Shown: positions 33,487-42,811, counted from the first letter of the stretch. The stretch is DNA of 64,000 bases from Rhizobium leguminosarum (GCF_002953715.1 NZ_CP025017.1:124001-188000), one strand, 5' to 3'. Translations and numbers: made by a program. Notes: generated from the sequence alone by a model not told the origin.

Positions 33487-34293
33487 ATGTTGCGCAGATC
33501 CATTCAGACTATAGTGCGCGGAGCCCTGATGGCGGGCGGGATGGGTGCCTTGCTGGCTGCGACCTTGCCGCTCCAGGTGGCTGCGCAGGATCGCATGCCG
33601 ATGAGAATTGCTGTCGAAGGTGCATTTCCGCCCTTCAACTATCTCGATGCGAATAACAAGCTTCAGGGCTTCGATATCGATATTGCCAATGCGCTGTGCG
33701 AGGTTGGCAAGTTCGAATGCCAATTTATCATCGAGAAGTGGGACGACATCATCCCTGATCTCGTTGCCGACAAATACGACGCGATCATCTCATCCATGTC
33801 GATGAGCCTTGAGCGGCGTCAGAAGGTTGCCTTCACTGAAAAATACTACAACAGCCCGTCGGTGTTCATCGCCCGGAAGGATTCGTCGATCAGTGACGTC
33901 AGCCCCGCCGCCCTCAGCGGCAAAGTTCTTGGAGTGACGTCGTCGACAGCGCAGGAATCCTATGCCAACCATCTTTATCCGGAAATGAAGAAGACGATTT
34001 TCCGGTCTTCGCCCGAATTGTACAAGGGGCTGGCGGATGGGAGCGTCGACATTATCCTCGAGGATAAACTCGCCATCTACGACTGGATTGCCAACACCAA
34101 GGCCGGAAGCTGCTGCGAGTTCAAGGGGCCGGATCTGGTCGACATCACATATTTTGGTGAGGGTGCCGGCATCGCGCTGCGCCTGGATGACAAGGAGCGT
34201 CTGACACGCTTGAACGAAGCGTTGAAGAGCATCAAGGCGGACGGGACCTACGACATGATCAACGCAAAATATTTCCCGTTCAGCATCCAGTAA
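33487..34293 (+). CDS. Orphan amino acid ABC transporter substrate-binding protein
   Basis: Protein of 268 residues from ATG at 33487, 8 bp after AAGGAG. A Sec signal peptide ends near VAAQD. MRIAVEGAFPPFNYLDANNKLQGFDIDIANALC and YDAIISSMSMSLERRQKVAFTEKYY are typical of the lysine/arginine/ornithine/octopine binding proteins. The paired cysteines (CEVGKFEC) near residues 75-82 match the disulfide of that subgroup. No permease or ATPase gene is adjacent, so it either uses another importer or serves as ligand sensor. It is divergent from the CHASE4-GGDEF-EAL gene, whose periplasmic domain could respond to it. Confidence 0.87.
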   Translation: MLRRSIQTIVRGALMAGGMGALLAATLPLQVAAQDRMPMRIAVEGAFPPFNYLDANNKLQGFDIDIANALCEVGKFECQFIIEKWDDIIPDLVADKYDAIISSMSMSLERRQKVAFTEKYYNSPSVFIARKDSSISDVSPAALSGKVLGVTSSTAQESYANHLYPEMKKTIFRSSPELYKGLADGSVDIILEDKLAIYDWIANTKAGSCCEFKGPDLVDITYFGEGAGIALRLDDKERLTRLNEALKSIKADGTYDMINAKYFPFSIQ

Positions 34294-34324
34294 TTCGTCA
34301 CTCAAATTGTCATGTGGTGAATGC

Positions 34325-34353
34325 GGAATGGCCGGCTTTCCGCCGGCCATTCC
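34325..34353. terminator. Bidirectional terminator hairpin between convergent genes
   Basis: GGAATGGCCGGC (34325-34336) and GCCGGCCATTCC (34342-34353) form a perfect 12-bp stem with a 5-base loop between the binding-protein and formaldehyde dehydrogenase genes. Position and stability suit termination from both sides although U-tracts are short. Confidence 0.65.
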
Positions 34354-34381
34354 TATCAGGTAAGGTCCTCGGTCGTAGTCG

Positions 34382-35572
34382 CTACGCGGCCTTCGCGACC
34401 TCTCCGTGCGGATCGAGGACATATTTCGTCGCCGCTCCATGGTCGAAACTCTCATATCCAGCGGCGGCATCGTCGAGTGGGATGACCTTGGCGTTGACGA
34501 TATCGGCAATCGGCAGCCGGTCGTGGAGGATCGCCTGCATGAGCTGGCGATTATATTTGATCACCGGAGTCTGGCCGGTGTGGAAGGACTGCGCCTTGGC
34601 CCATCCGAGGCCGAAGCGGAGCGACAGATTGCCGTGCTTGGCGGCATTGTCGACGGCACCCGGATCCTCGGTAACATAGAGGCCGGGAATGCCGATCGAA
34701 CCCGCGGCACGGGTAATCTCCATCATCTGGTTGAGGACGATCGCCGGCTGTTCCCCACCCGAATGGCCGCGTGCCTCGAAGCCGACCGCATCGATGGCGC
34801 TGTCCACCTCGTTGCTGCCGACGACCTGCGCGATCATGTCGCCGAGACGGTCACTCTTCGACAGGTCGATCGGTTCAAAACCGACTTTCGCCGCATGCGC
34901 CAGACGGTCCTTGTTGAAATCACCGACCATCACGACAGCAGCGCCGAGAATGCGAGCCGAAGCCGCAGCGGCAAGGCCGACAGGGCCGGCGCCTGCCACG
35001 TAGACGGTCGAGCCGACGCCAACACCTGCACGCACTGCGCCATGGAAGCCGGTGGGCAGAATGTCGGAGAGCATGGTGAGATCCCGGATCTTCGCCATTG
35101 CCTTGTCCCGATCAGGGATTTTCAGCAGGTTGAAATCTGCGTAGGGAATGGTGACGTAGCGCGCCTGTCCGCCGATCCAGCCGCCCATGTCGACATAACC
35201 GTAAGCACCGCCGGCGCGGGCCGGGTTTACCGTCAGGCAGACACCGGTATCCTGAGACTTGCAGCAGCGGCAACGGCCGCAGGCGACATTGAAGGGCACC
35301 GAGACGATATCGCCGATGTCGAGCATCTCGACGTCGATGCCTTTCTCGATGATCTCGCCGGTGATTTCATGACCGAGGACCAGGCCCGGCATCGCCGTCG
35401 TGCGGCCGCGGACCATGTGCTGATCGGAGCCGCAGATATTGGTCGATATCACCTTCAAAATCACGCCGTGTTCGATGCGGCGGCCGTCGGGCGCTTCCAG
35501 CTTCGGGTCGTCGATGTCGCGAACTTCGACCTTGCCCGGCCGGAGATAGACGACGCCTCTATTGTTGCTCAT
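34382..35572 (-). CDS. fdhA: Glutathione-independent formaldehyde dehydrogenase
   Basis: Protein of 396 residues from ATG at 35572 with GGGAGGA upstream; length matches Pseudomonas FdhA (about 398). Catalytic zinc ligands are in STNICGSDQHM and VLGHEITGEI; structural zinc cysteines are in GRCRCCKSQDTGVC. The NAD fold motif GAGPVGLAAAASARILGAAVV is present. GGYVDMGGWIGGQA-like and FNVACGRC segments distinguish this class from glutathione-dependent enzymes. It oxidises formaldehyde to formate with tightly bound NAD, and may detoxify formaldehyde released during demethylation of compounds such as glycine betaine. Confidence 0.88.
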   Translation of the reverse strand: MSNNRGVVYLRPGKVEVRDIDDPKLEAPDGRRIEHGVILKVISTNICGSDQHMVRGRTTAMPGLVLGHEITGEIIEKGIDVEMLDIGDIVSVPFNVACGRCRCCKSQDTGVCLTVNPARAGGAYGYVDMGGWIGGQARYVTIPYADFNLLKIPDRDKAMAKIRDLTMLSDILPTGFHGAVRAGVGVGSTVYVAGAGPVGLAAAASARILGAAVVMVGDFNKDRLAHAAKVGFEPIDLSKSDRLGDMIAQVVGSNEVDSAIDAVGFEARGHSGGEQPAIVLNQMMEITRAAGSIGIPGLYVTEDPGAVDNAAKHGNLSLRFGLGWAKAQSFHTGQTPVIKYNRQLMQAILHDRLPIADIVNAKVIPLDDAAAGYESFDHGAATKYVLDPHGEVAKAA

Positions 35573-36169
35573 GAATTCCTCCCACTTGTTTGAATGCCTC
35601 GATCTGCAACCGATGCAGTCGATGGCAGGCTTCCCTCCGGCCTGCCTCCTCTGCAGTCCGGTGTCCACAACACAGGATACCGCCGCACCGGGCGATATTC
35701 GAATTTTCAAAACGGACAGATTGGATGAGAAGATGAGTGAACGCCATGGTTTTCGCCTGTCGTTCCGCTCGTGACCGTCTGCCGCAATCCGTCGATTTGC
35801 TGTGCCAAGAGCTGGTTTCCGGCTCCAGAATCTCCTTTCGATCCATCTCGATATCTTTCCGGATGTCTATCCGGCGATTTCCTTGAGGATTTCAGTTCTT
35901 CTACCGCTGCGGGGCAGCGCCGGCGTCAGGCCAGCGTCCCAATGGTCCATTTCGCCAGTTTGCGAGATAGCGCCTTGAACACCACAAGCAAACCATGCCT
36001 GACGTAAAACAGCGATCAAGAAAACGACATGGGCGCAACTCAAAGACGACAGTCGGCAAAGTCGCAATGGCTCGCTACGTGGGAGAAATAATGATCCCGC
36101 GAATACGGCGGTTTTCCGGATCGTCGGGGGAAGATTTGATTGCCGCTGCCTCGAGATGGCAAGCCTAAA
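35573..36169. other. Long intergenic region without a recognisable gene
   Basis: About 600 bp upstream of fdhA with no reading frame that looks like a protein: short open frames here lack ribosome sites, codon bias and family motifs. It must hold the fdhA promoter. No RNA gene, repeat or clear operator was recognised until the palindromes at 36170. Confidence 0.5.
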
Positions 36170-36273
36170 GCATGTCGTGCAAAACTGTGCAGCGGTTTTG
36201 CGACAACGACATGCGTAACAACAAAGACCTAAAGCGCGATCAGCGAATCTGAAAGATCGCGACGCGCTTTAGG
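36170..36273. repeat. Pair of Rhizobium intergenic palindromes
   Basis: GCATGTCGT (36170-36178) pairs with ACGACATGC (36206-36214) and includes the AGCGGTTTTG core also seen at 30945-30994 in variant form. Next, CCTAAAGCGCGATC (36228-36241) pairs with GATCGCGACGCGCTTTAGG (36255-36273). The second hairpin covers the stop codon of the exporter gene and probably ends its transcript. Confidence 0.7.
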
Positions 36274-37174
36274 TGCGATGCGGCCGGCGGCTGCGGTTGA
36301 CGTCGATGGCCGTGTGCCAGAGCACGGCGCCAAGGATGATCGCACCGCCGAAAAAAGTGGCGACGGGCGGCTGCTCGGAAAACAACAACCAGACCCAGAA
36401 GGGCGTGAGCACGATTTCCATCGTGCCGATCAGCGCCGCTTCCGCCGGCGGCATTCGTTTCGCCCCGGCAAGGAAGAGCACGAGCGCCAGGGAGAAATTG
36501 GTCGCACCGAAGGCGGCGAGAACGATCCAGTTATGCAGGTCGAGCGAGCCGACTGAACCGAACGGGGCAAAGATGGCAAGCGTCAGGAAGGCGCTGACCA
36601 CGGTCGGCGGCAGGCTCGGCACGCCGGGATTGATGCGCGGAATGATGATGACGAGCGCGAAGGACGCGGTCATGCCGAGCGCCATCAGATCGCCCCAACC
36701 AGTGCCGCCGCCGATCGACGAGGCGACGATGACCGCAACGCCGAAGAGCGAGATGCCGCCGGCAATCAGCGTCCGCCTGGAGACCCTCTCCCTGAGGATG
36801 AACCAGCCGAGCAACGCTGCGATGAAAGGCGCGGTCGCATAGATCATCGTCACATTGGCGACGGTGGTCATGTATAGCGCCCCGATGAAGCATACCTGAC
36901 TGAAGGTCTGGCATGCGATCATGGCAAGACCTGTGGGATGGAAGACGGATCGCCATTGCTGCCGTGAGATGCCCCCTTCGAGGAAAAGGCAGGGGATCAG
37001 CAGAAACAGGCCGCCGAACAACGACCGCCAGGCGATCGCCGTCCATACGTCGGTCGTCAGGAGCCGCGAATAGACGCCACTCGCGCTCCAGGCAAGTGTC
37101 GCGGCAACGATGAGAAACACACCCTTCTCGTGCTCGCTGCCTGCGAGGCGTCTGGCCGGATTTTCAATGGTCAC
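36269..37174 (-). CDS. EamA family (drug/metabolite) exporter
   Basis: Membrane protein of about 301 residues from GTG at 37174; ATG at 37264 is an alternative but adds a polar tail that overlaps the promoter region. Two EamA repeats of five helices each are visible, with ATLAWSASGVYSRLL and WRSLFGGLFLLIPCLFLEGG in the first and PAEAALIGTMEIVLTPFWVWLLFSEQP in the second. Such proteins export metabolites or amino acids with a proton gradient. It is divergent from a LysR gene, a standard exporter/regulator pairing, so its substrate is probably the LysR effector. Confidence 0.83.
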   Translation of the reverse strand: MTIENPARRLAGSEHEKGVFLIVAATLAWSASGVYSRLLTTDVWTAIAWRSLFGGLFLLIPCLFLEGGISRQQWRSVFHPTGLAMIACQTFSQVCFIGALYMTTVANVTMIYATAPFIAALLGWFILRERVSRRTLIAGGISLFGVAVIVASSIGGGTGWGDLMALGMTASFALVIIIPRINPGVPSLPPTVVSAFLTLAIFAPFGSVGSLDLHNWIVLAAFGATNFSLALVLFLAGAKRMPPAEAALIGTMEIVLTPFWVWLLFSEQPPVATFFGGAIILGAVLWHTAIDVNRSRRPHRT

Positions 37175-37286
37175 GCAGATATTCTCAAAGAAGGAAGTCG
37201 AACGCCGCTCTTTTCTGCGCCAAGAATTGACATCAGACAAACGAATAGTAGAGATAGCTGTCATCGATTTTTTCTATGGCTATCCC

Positions 37287-38162
37287 ATGCACGAGCCGAT
37301 TGAGAGCGACCTGCTGAGAACCTTCCTGGTCGTTACCGAGACCTCCAATTTCTCCACGGCTGCCCAGCGCATCGGGCGGACGCAATCGGCCGTCAGCAGC
37401 CAGATCAAGAGGCTCGAGGAGACGATCGGCGAAACTCTCTTCGAACGGGGCGCCCGCGGCGTGCTGCTCACGCGCCCGGGCATACAGCTCGTGCCCTATG
37501 CCCGCAGGGTCATCGATCTCTTAAGCGAGGCTGCCGCGACGATCCGCAGCAAGCCGCTGGATGGGCCGGTGCACATCGGAATTCCCGAGGAATACAGCCA
37601 GACGGTGCTGCCGGCAGCCCTAGCGGCTTTTGCCGTACGGCACCCCGCCGTCGAAGTCACGGTGTCCTGCGACTATACCGTCCGCAACATGGCCGCCCTC
37701 GAACGGGGCGAGCTCGATCTGGCCGTGGTTTTCGACTGGAGCGACCAGGCGAAAGGCGAGGTCCTGTGCATTGATCCCACAGTCTGGGTCACCTCGATGG
37801 TCCACCGGCTGCACGACATCGATCCCCTGCCTATTGCGACCTATCGCAACTCCACCTGGTGCCGCGATTATGCGCTCCGGTCGCTGGAGCAGATCGGCCG
37901 CAACTATCGGATCGCATTCATCGCCGATACGGGCTCGGGGCTGAAGAACGCCGTGACCGCAGGTCTTGCCGTCACTACGCTGTCCCGCAGCAACATCCCG
38001 CCCGGCTGCCGGGAGCTCACCGCCGAAGACGGTTTTCCGCCGGTCGATTCCTCGAAGGTCGTGCTCCGCCGGAGCACCTATCGTTCCAGCGAGGCCGTGC
38101 GCGAACTTGCCGACATGGTGCGGGACGCGTTCCAGCCTATGTCGGCGCCCCCGATGGTGTGA
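37287..38162 (+). CDS. LysR family transcriptional regulator
   Basis: Protein of 291 residues from ATG at 37287 (MHEPIESDLLRTFLVV); longer readings overlap the divergent exporter gene. The helix-turn-helix is TSNFSTAAQRIGRTQSAVSSQIKRLEETIGETLFERGARGV, and residues 90-285 are the periplasmic-binding-like effector domain. It probably regulates the divergent EamA exporter. The last 26 bp overlap the convergent AraC-type gene. Confidence 0.87.
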   Translation: MHEPIESDLLRTFLVVTETSNFSTAAQRIGRTQSAVSSQIKRLEETIGETLFERGARGVLLTRPGIQLVPYARRVIDLLSEAAATIRSKPLDGPVHIGIPEEYSQTVLPAALAAFAVRHPAVEVTVSCDYTVRNMAALERGELDLAVVFDWSDQAKGEVLCIDPTVWVTSMVHRLHDIDPLPIATYRNSTWCRDYALRSLEQIGRNYRIAFIADTGSGLKNAVTAGLAVTTLSRSNIPPGCRELTAEDGFPPVDSSKVVLRRSTYRSSEAVRELADMVRDAFQPMSAPPMV

Positions 38163-39195
38163 TGCGGCGGCGCAAACGGCGCCGGGTCTCCGACGGGCTC
38201 TCGGAAAAACTCGCCCGGTAGCTTCTCGCAAAGGCAGAGGCCGAATTGAAGCCGGTCGCGGCCGCTATGTCGGCGAAAGAGGCGGTCGTCTCGATTACCC
38301 TGCGGCGCGCCGCATTCAGCCGCAGAGCGAGATAATGCACATGCGGCGGTGCGCCGATGCTCTGCTGGAAGAGATCCTGCAGATGCCGGGCGCTGATGCC
38401 CACCCTGCGGGCGAGGCGCGTGAGAATCAGAGGCTGCTCGATATGCTCCTCCATCAGTCGCACCGCCTGCGCCACGCGGGGATCGTGCATGCGCAGGCCA
38501 GCTGAGGCTGCGGAAAGCGACTCCTCGGCGTGGAATGAAGGCTGCTCGTAACGAAACAGCCGGCTGACCTCGAGCGCCAGCGAATAACCCTGCCGTTGCC
38601 GGATCACCTCCAGCATCAGATCGACGGTCGGAAGCGAACCGGAGGTCGTCAGCCTCTTGCCGTCGATGACGAAACGATCCTTGACGGCCCGCACCTCAGG
38701 ATAGGCCAGCGCAAAATCCTCGTAATCCTCCCAGTGGACGGTCGCCGGCAGTCCGTCGAGCAGGCTTGCCTCCGCCAGCAGCCAGGTGCCGGACTCGATG
38801 CCGGCAATCATCGTGCGATAGCGGGCGGCCTGGGAGAGCTGCATCTTGAGCGCCGGCGTAGCACTTCGGCGCCAGTTGTAGCTGGCAAGCACGAACAGCG
38901 GCGTATCCTCGGTCGTCGCCTTGAAAGCGCCTTGCGCAGGCACGGCGATATTGCTGGTGGTCGGGACCGGTGCTCCGTCCGGCGTGAGCAGCCGCCAACG
39001 ATAGAGTTCGCTGCCGGAAATGCGGTTGGCACCACGCAGCGGCTCGATAACCGAGGCGATCAGGATCAGGTTCGCGTCCGGCAGGACGAGAAGGTCGATA
39101 TCGAGCCGTTCCGTCGATCGCTGCAGCAAAGCCACCTCCCTTGAGTTCCAATAATGTATCGATTGCTTCCGAAATTGCAACGCATCGCCATCCAT
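38137..39195 (-). CDS. AraC family regulator with GATase1-like domain (GlxA/CdhR type)
   Basis: Protein of about 352 residues from ATG at 39195. Residues 1-190 form the DJ-1/PfpI-like amidotransferase domain without catalytic activity (LDIDLLVLPDANLILIASVIEPLRGANRI, AGIESGTWLLAEASLLDG). Residues 240-345 carry two AraC helix-turn-helix motifs (LTRLARRVGISARHLQDLFQQ and DIAAATGFNSASAFARSYRASF). This architecture includes CdhR, the carnitine dehydrogenase activator, and GbdR, the glycine betaine sensor. It is divergent, by 40 bp, from the carnitine operon, which makes it the likely activator responding to carnitine or a related betaine. Confidence 0.88.
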   Translation of the reverse strand: MDGDALQFRKQSIHYWNSREVALLQRSTERLDIDLLVLPDANLILIASVIEPLRGANRISGSELYRWRLLTPDGAPVPTTSNIAVPAQGAFKATTEDTPLFVLASYNWRRSATPALKMQLSQAARYRTMIAGIESGTWLLAEASLLDGLPATVHWEDYEDFALAYPEVRAVKDRFVIDGKRLTTSGSLPTVDLMLEVIRQRQGYSLALEVSRLFRYEQPSFHAEESLSAASAGLRMHDPRVAQAVRLMEEHIEQPLILTRLARRVGISARHLQDLFQQSIGAPPHVHYLALRLNAARRRVIETTASFADIAAATGFNSASAFARSYRASFSESPSETRRRLRRRITPSGAPT

Positions 39196-39235
39196 CCTGT
39201 CGCGTAATGCTGACAAGACGAGGGAGAACAAAAGC

Positions 39236-40138
39236 ATGCCTCTTGCGATGAACCGCGATGTTTTCATCACCTGCGCCGTCACCGGCGCCGGCGATACGGT
39301 TTCCAAATCCAGCCACGTGCCGATCACTCCCAAGCAGATTGCCGATTCCGCCATCGACGCGGCAAAGGCCGGTGCGGCGGTCGTTCACTGCCATGTCCGC
39401 GATCCGGAAACGGGTGCCGCCAGCCGCCGCAACGATCTCTACAGGGAAGTCACCGACCGCATCCGCTCGGCCGATGTCGACGTCGTCCTCAATCTCACCG
39501 CCGGCATGGGCGGGGACCTGATCTTCGGGGACGTCGAAAGTCCTCTTCCCCTCAACCCCAAGGGCACGGATATGGCGGGCGCCACCGAGCGCGTCAGCCA
39601 TGTCGCCGAGTGCCTGCCTGAGATCTGCACGCTCGACTGCGGCACGATGAACTTCAACCTCGGCGACTATGTCATGACCAACACGCCGGCCATGCTGCGG
39701 GCCATGGCAAAGAAGATGACCGATCTCGGCGTCCGCCCCGAGATCGAGGCCTTCGACACCGGCCACCTCTGGTTTGCCAAGCAGCTTGCCGCGGAAGGCC
39801 TGATCGAAGACCCGGTGCTGATCCAGCTCTGCATGGGCATTCCGTGGGGTGCGCCCGATGATCTCAACACCTTCATGGCGATGGTCAACAACGTGCCTGA
39901 GAGCTGGACCTTCTCGGCCTTTTCGATCGGCCGTAACGCCATGGCCTATCCGGCGGCAGCCGTTCTGGCCGGTGGCAACGTGCGCGTCGGCCTGGAGGAC
40001 AATCTCTTTGTCGGCAAGGGCCAGCTCGCCACCAATGCGCAGCTCGTCGAAAAGGCCGTGCAGGTGGTCGAGGGCATGGGTGCCCGGATCATCGGCCCGG
40101 AAGACGTTCGCAAGAAACTCAAACTGACGAAGCGCTGA
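39236..40138 (+). CDS. Beta-keto acid cleavage enzyme, 3-dehydrocarnitine:acetyl-CoA trimethylamine-acetyl transferase type (BKACE)
   Basis: Protein of 300 residues, first ATG 11 bp after GAGGGAG. It belongs to the BKACE family (first known as 3-keto-5-aminohexanoate cleavage enzyme): ITCAVTGAGDTVSKSSHVPITPKQIADSAI, AAVVHCHVRDPETG (metal-binding His pair), DCGTMNF and EAFDTGHLWFA. With a carnitine dehydrogenase directly downstream, the expected reaction is 3-dehydrocarnitine plus acetyl-CoA to acetoacetate plus betainyl-CoA, as known for the S. meliloti and Pseudomonas enzymes. It is the first gene of the carnitine operon. Confidence 0.9.
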   Translation: MPLAMNRDVFITCAVTGAGDTVSKSSHVPITPKQIADSAIDAAKAGAAVVHCHVRDPETGAASRRNDLYREVTDRIRSADVDVVLNLTAGMGGDLIFGDVESPLPLNPKGTDMAGATERVSHVAECLPEICTLDCGTMNFNLGDYVMTNTPAMLRAMAKKMTDLGVRPEIEAFDTGHLWFAKQLAAEGLIEDPVLIQLCMGIPWGAPDDLNTFMAMVNNVPESWTFSAFSIGRNAMAYPAAAVLAGGNVRVGLEDNLFVGKGQLATNAQLVEKAVQVVEGMGARIIGPEDVRKKLKLTKR

Positions 40139-40145
40139 GGACGGC

Positions 40146-41636
40146 ATGACAGGGATCAACAAGGCGGCTTGTATCGGCGGCGGCGTCATTGGCGGGGGAT
40201 GGATCGCGCGTTTTCTGCTGGCCGGCATCGACGTTGATGTGTTCGATCCGCATCCGGAGGCGGGCCGTATCGTCGGCGAAGTGCTCGCCAATGCCGAAAA
40301 AGCCTATGCCATGCTGACAGGTGCGCCCCTGCCGCCGCGCGGCAGGCTGACTTTCTGCAAGACGCTGGAAGAGGCTGTCGCCGGCGCCGACTGGATTCAG
40401 GAAAGCGTGCCGGAAAGGCTCGACCTCAAGCGCCGCGTCCTGACTGAGATCGATGCTGTGGCGCGCCCGGACGCCCTGATCGGCTCTTCCACCTCAGGCC
40501 TGCTGCCGACCGATCTGCAGCGCGACATGACGCATCCCGAACGCCTCTTCGTCGCCCACCCCTATAATCCCGTCTATCTCTTGCCGCTCGTCGAAATCGT
40601 CGGTGGCGAAAAAACCTCGGCGGCGACCATCCGGGCGGCGATGGAAAGACTGGCGCCGATCGGCATGAAGGGCGTCCACATCGCCAAGGAGATCGAGGCC
40701 TTTGTCGGCGACCGGCTGCTCGAAGCGCTCTGGCGCGAGGCCTTGTGGCTCATCCACGACGATATTTGCACCGTCGAGACGCTTGATGACGTCATCCGCT
40801 ACTCCTTCGGCCTGCGCTGGGCGCAGATGGGCCTGTTCCAGACCTACCGCATTGCCGGCGGCGAGGCCGGCATGCGTCACTTCCTTGCCCAGTTCGGTCC
40901 ATGCCTCGCCTGGCCCTGGACCAAGCTCACCGATGTCGTCGATCTCGACGATGCGCTGATCGAAAAGATCGGCCAGCAATCTGACGAACAGGCGGCCGGC
41001 CTGTCGATCCGCGAGCTTGAACGCATCCGCGACGAAAACCTCGTTGGCATCCTGCAGGCCCTCAAGGGCGGCGATGGCGGCAAGGGCTGGGGCGCCGGCA
41101 AGCTGCTGAAGGACTTCGAACAATCGCTCTGGGCGCAAGGCGGCAGGGCGGCCACGTCTTTCGATCCGTCGAAGCCGCTGAAGCTCGTCGAGACGAAGGT
41201 CGGCCCCGCCTGGGTCGACTATAACGGCCATATGACCGAGCACCGCTACCTGCAGGTTTTCGGCGATACATCAGACGCATTGCTGCGCCTCATCGGCGTC
41301 GATCTCGCCTATGTCGAGGCGGGGCGGAGCTATTACACGGTGGAAACCCACATCCGCCATCTCGGCGAGGCAAAGCTCGGCCAGGCGATCCATTCGACCT
41401 GCCAGATCCTTGGTGTCGACGACAAGCGGCTGCATGTCTTCCACACCCTGTATGACACGGCGACGGGGGAAGCTCTGGCAACCGCCGAGCACATGTTGCT
41501 GCATGTCGACAGCAAGGCCGGCAAGGCCACGCCGGCGCCGGCCGTCATTCTCGACAAGGTCAAGGCGATTGCCGAAGCGCATGCGAATTTGGCCGCGCCT
41601 GAAGGCGTCGGCCGTCACGTCGGCCAGAAACGGTAG
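40146..41636 (+). CDS. lcdH: L-carnitine dehydrogenase fused to betainyl-CoA thioesterase
   Basis: Fusion protein of 496 residues. Residues 1-325 are a 3-hydroxyacyl-CoA dehydrogenase-like carnitine dehydrogenase: NAD motif CIGGGVIGGGWIARFLLAGI, then SSTSGLLPTDLQ and HPYNPVYLLPLVEIVGG with the catalytic His. Residues about 345-490 are a hotdog thioesterase (VGPAWVDYNGHMTEHRYLQVFGDTSDALL). The same fusion is known from S. meliloti, where the C-terminal part hydrolyses betainyl-CoA to glycine betaine. It therefore performs the steps before and after the BKACE encoded just upstream. Confidence 0.93.
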   Translation: MTGINKAACIGGGVIGGGWIARFLLAGIDVDVFDPHPEAGRIVGEVLANAEKAYAMLTGAPLPPRGRLTFCKTLEEAVAGADWIQESVPERLDLKRRVLTEIDAVARPDALIGSSTSGLLPTDLQRDMTHPERLFVAHPYNPVYLLPLVEIVGGEKTSAATIRAAMERLAPIGMKGVHIAKEIEAFVGDRLLEALWREALWLIHDDICTVETLDDVIRYSFGLRWAQMGLFQTYRIAGGEAGMRHFLAQFGPCLAWPWTKLTDVVDLDDALIEKIGQQSDEQAAGLSIRELERIRDENLVGILQALKGGDGGKGWGAGKLLKDFEQSLWAQGGRAATSFDPSKPLKLVETKVGPAWVDYNGHMTEHRYLQVFGDTSDALLRLIGVDLAYVEAGRSYYTVETHIRHLGEAKLGQAIHSTCQILGVDDKRLHVFHTLYDTATGEALATAEHMLLHVDSKAGKATPAPAVILDKVKAIAEAHANLAAPEGVGRHVGQKR

Positions 41637-41646
41637 GAGGATCGGC

Positions 41647-42807
41647 ATGAATTTCGGACTGAGCGAAGAACAGGAAATGATCGTCGAGACGGTCCGCGCC
41701 TTCGTCGAAACCGAAATCTATCCGCATGAAAACGAGGTCGAGCGCAGCGGCATCGTCCCGCCGGAGCTCGGAGACGAGATCCGGCGCAAAAGCATCGATC
41801 TTGGCTTCTACGCCTGCAATTTCCCGGAAGAAGTCGGCGGCGCCGGCCTCGACCATGTCACCTTCACGCTGGTCGAACGGGAGCTTGGACGCGGTTCCCT
41901 CGGGCTGACGGTTTTCTTCGGCCGGCCATCCGGCATCCTGATGGCCTGCGAGGGCGAGCAGCGTGAGCGCTATCTCCTGCCTGCGGTGCGCGGCGAGAAG
42001 ATCGATGCGCTCGCCATCACCGAGCCGGACGCCGGTTCTGATATGCGCGGCATGAAATGCGCCGCCCGCCGCGACGGCAGCGATTTCGTCCTCAACGGCA
42101 CCAAACATTTCATCTCCCATGCCGATGTCGCCGATTTCGTCATTGTCTTTGCCGCGACGGGCGAGGAGGAAACGCCGAAAGGTATCAAGAAGAAGATCAC
42201 CGCCTTCCTGGTGGATCGTGGCACGCCGGGTTTCGAGATCCTCAAGGGCTACGATTCCGTTTCGCATCGCGGCTACCACAACTCAACGCTCAGCTTCGAG
42301 GATTGCCGGATTCCCGAAGCCCAAGTGCTGGGCGAGGTGCATCGCGGCTTCGATATTGCCAATCAATGGCTCTACGGCACGCGGCTGACGGTTGCCGCCA
42401 CCTGCGTCGGCCGGGCGCGGCGCGTCTTCGACATGACGCTGCCCTATGCCGCCGAGCGCAAGCAGTTCGGCAAGCCGATCGGCGCCAATCAGGGCGTGTC
42501 GTTCAAGCTCGCCGATATGATTACCGAAATCGACGCCGCCGACTGGCTGACCCTTGCCGCCGCGTGGCGGCTCGATGCCGGCCTTCCCGCAGACCGGCAG
42601 ATCGCCTCGGCCAAGCTTTATTCCTCCGAAATGCTGGCCCGGGTCACCGATGAAGCGATCCAGATCTTCGGCGGCATGGGCCTGATGGACGACCTGCCGC
42701 TCGCCCGCTTCTGGCGCGATGCGCGCGTCGAGCGCATCTGGGACGGCACCTCCGAAATCCAGCGGCATATCATCAGCCGCGACCTGCTTCGACCCTTGGG
42801 AGCGTGA
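41647..42807 (+). CDS. Acyl-CoA dehydrogenase (candidate gamma-butyrobetainyl-CoA dehydrogenase)
   Basis: Protein of 386 residues from ATG at 41647, 5 bp after AGGAGG. It has the FAD-site motifs ALAITEPDAGSDMRGMKC and the C-terminal FGGMGLMDDLPLARFWRDARVERIWDGTSEIQRHI. In the last motif Asp stands where most acyl-CoA dehydrogenases of this type have the catalytic Glu (YEGTSEIQ); a shorter acid could still act as base, or the base may be elsewhere. In the CaiD/ligase context it most likely makes crotonobetainyl-CoA from gamma-butyrobetainyl-CoA, donating electrons to ETF. Confidence 0.85.
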   Translation: MNFGLSEEQEMIVETVRAFVETEIYPHENEVERSGIVPPELGDEIRRKSIDLGFYACNFPEEVGGAGLDHVTFTLVERELGRGSLGLTVFFGRPSGILMACEGEQRERYLLPAVRGEKIDALAITEPDAGSDMRGMKCAARRDGSDFVLNGTKHFISHADVADFVIVFAATGEEETPKGIKKKITAFLVDRGTPGFEILKGYDSVSHRGYHNSTLSFEDCRIPEAQVLGEVHRGFDIANQWLYGTRLTVAATCVGRARRVFDMTLPYAAERKQFGKPIGANQGVSFKLADMITEIDAADWLTLAAAWRLDAGLPADRQIASAKLYSSEMLARVTDEAIQIFGGMGLMDDLPLARFWRDARVERIWDGTSEIQRHIISRDLLRPLGA

Positions 42808-42811
42808 GCCG

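Noticed and set aside
33379..33723. N-terminal extension of the GGDEF-EAL protein by about 115 residues
   Set aside because: The extra part overlaps the divergent binding-protein gene and has no membrane-protein or domain character; the membrane helix begins normally after the GTG at 33378.
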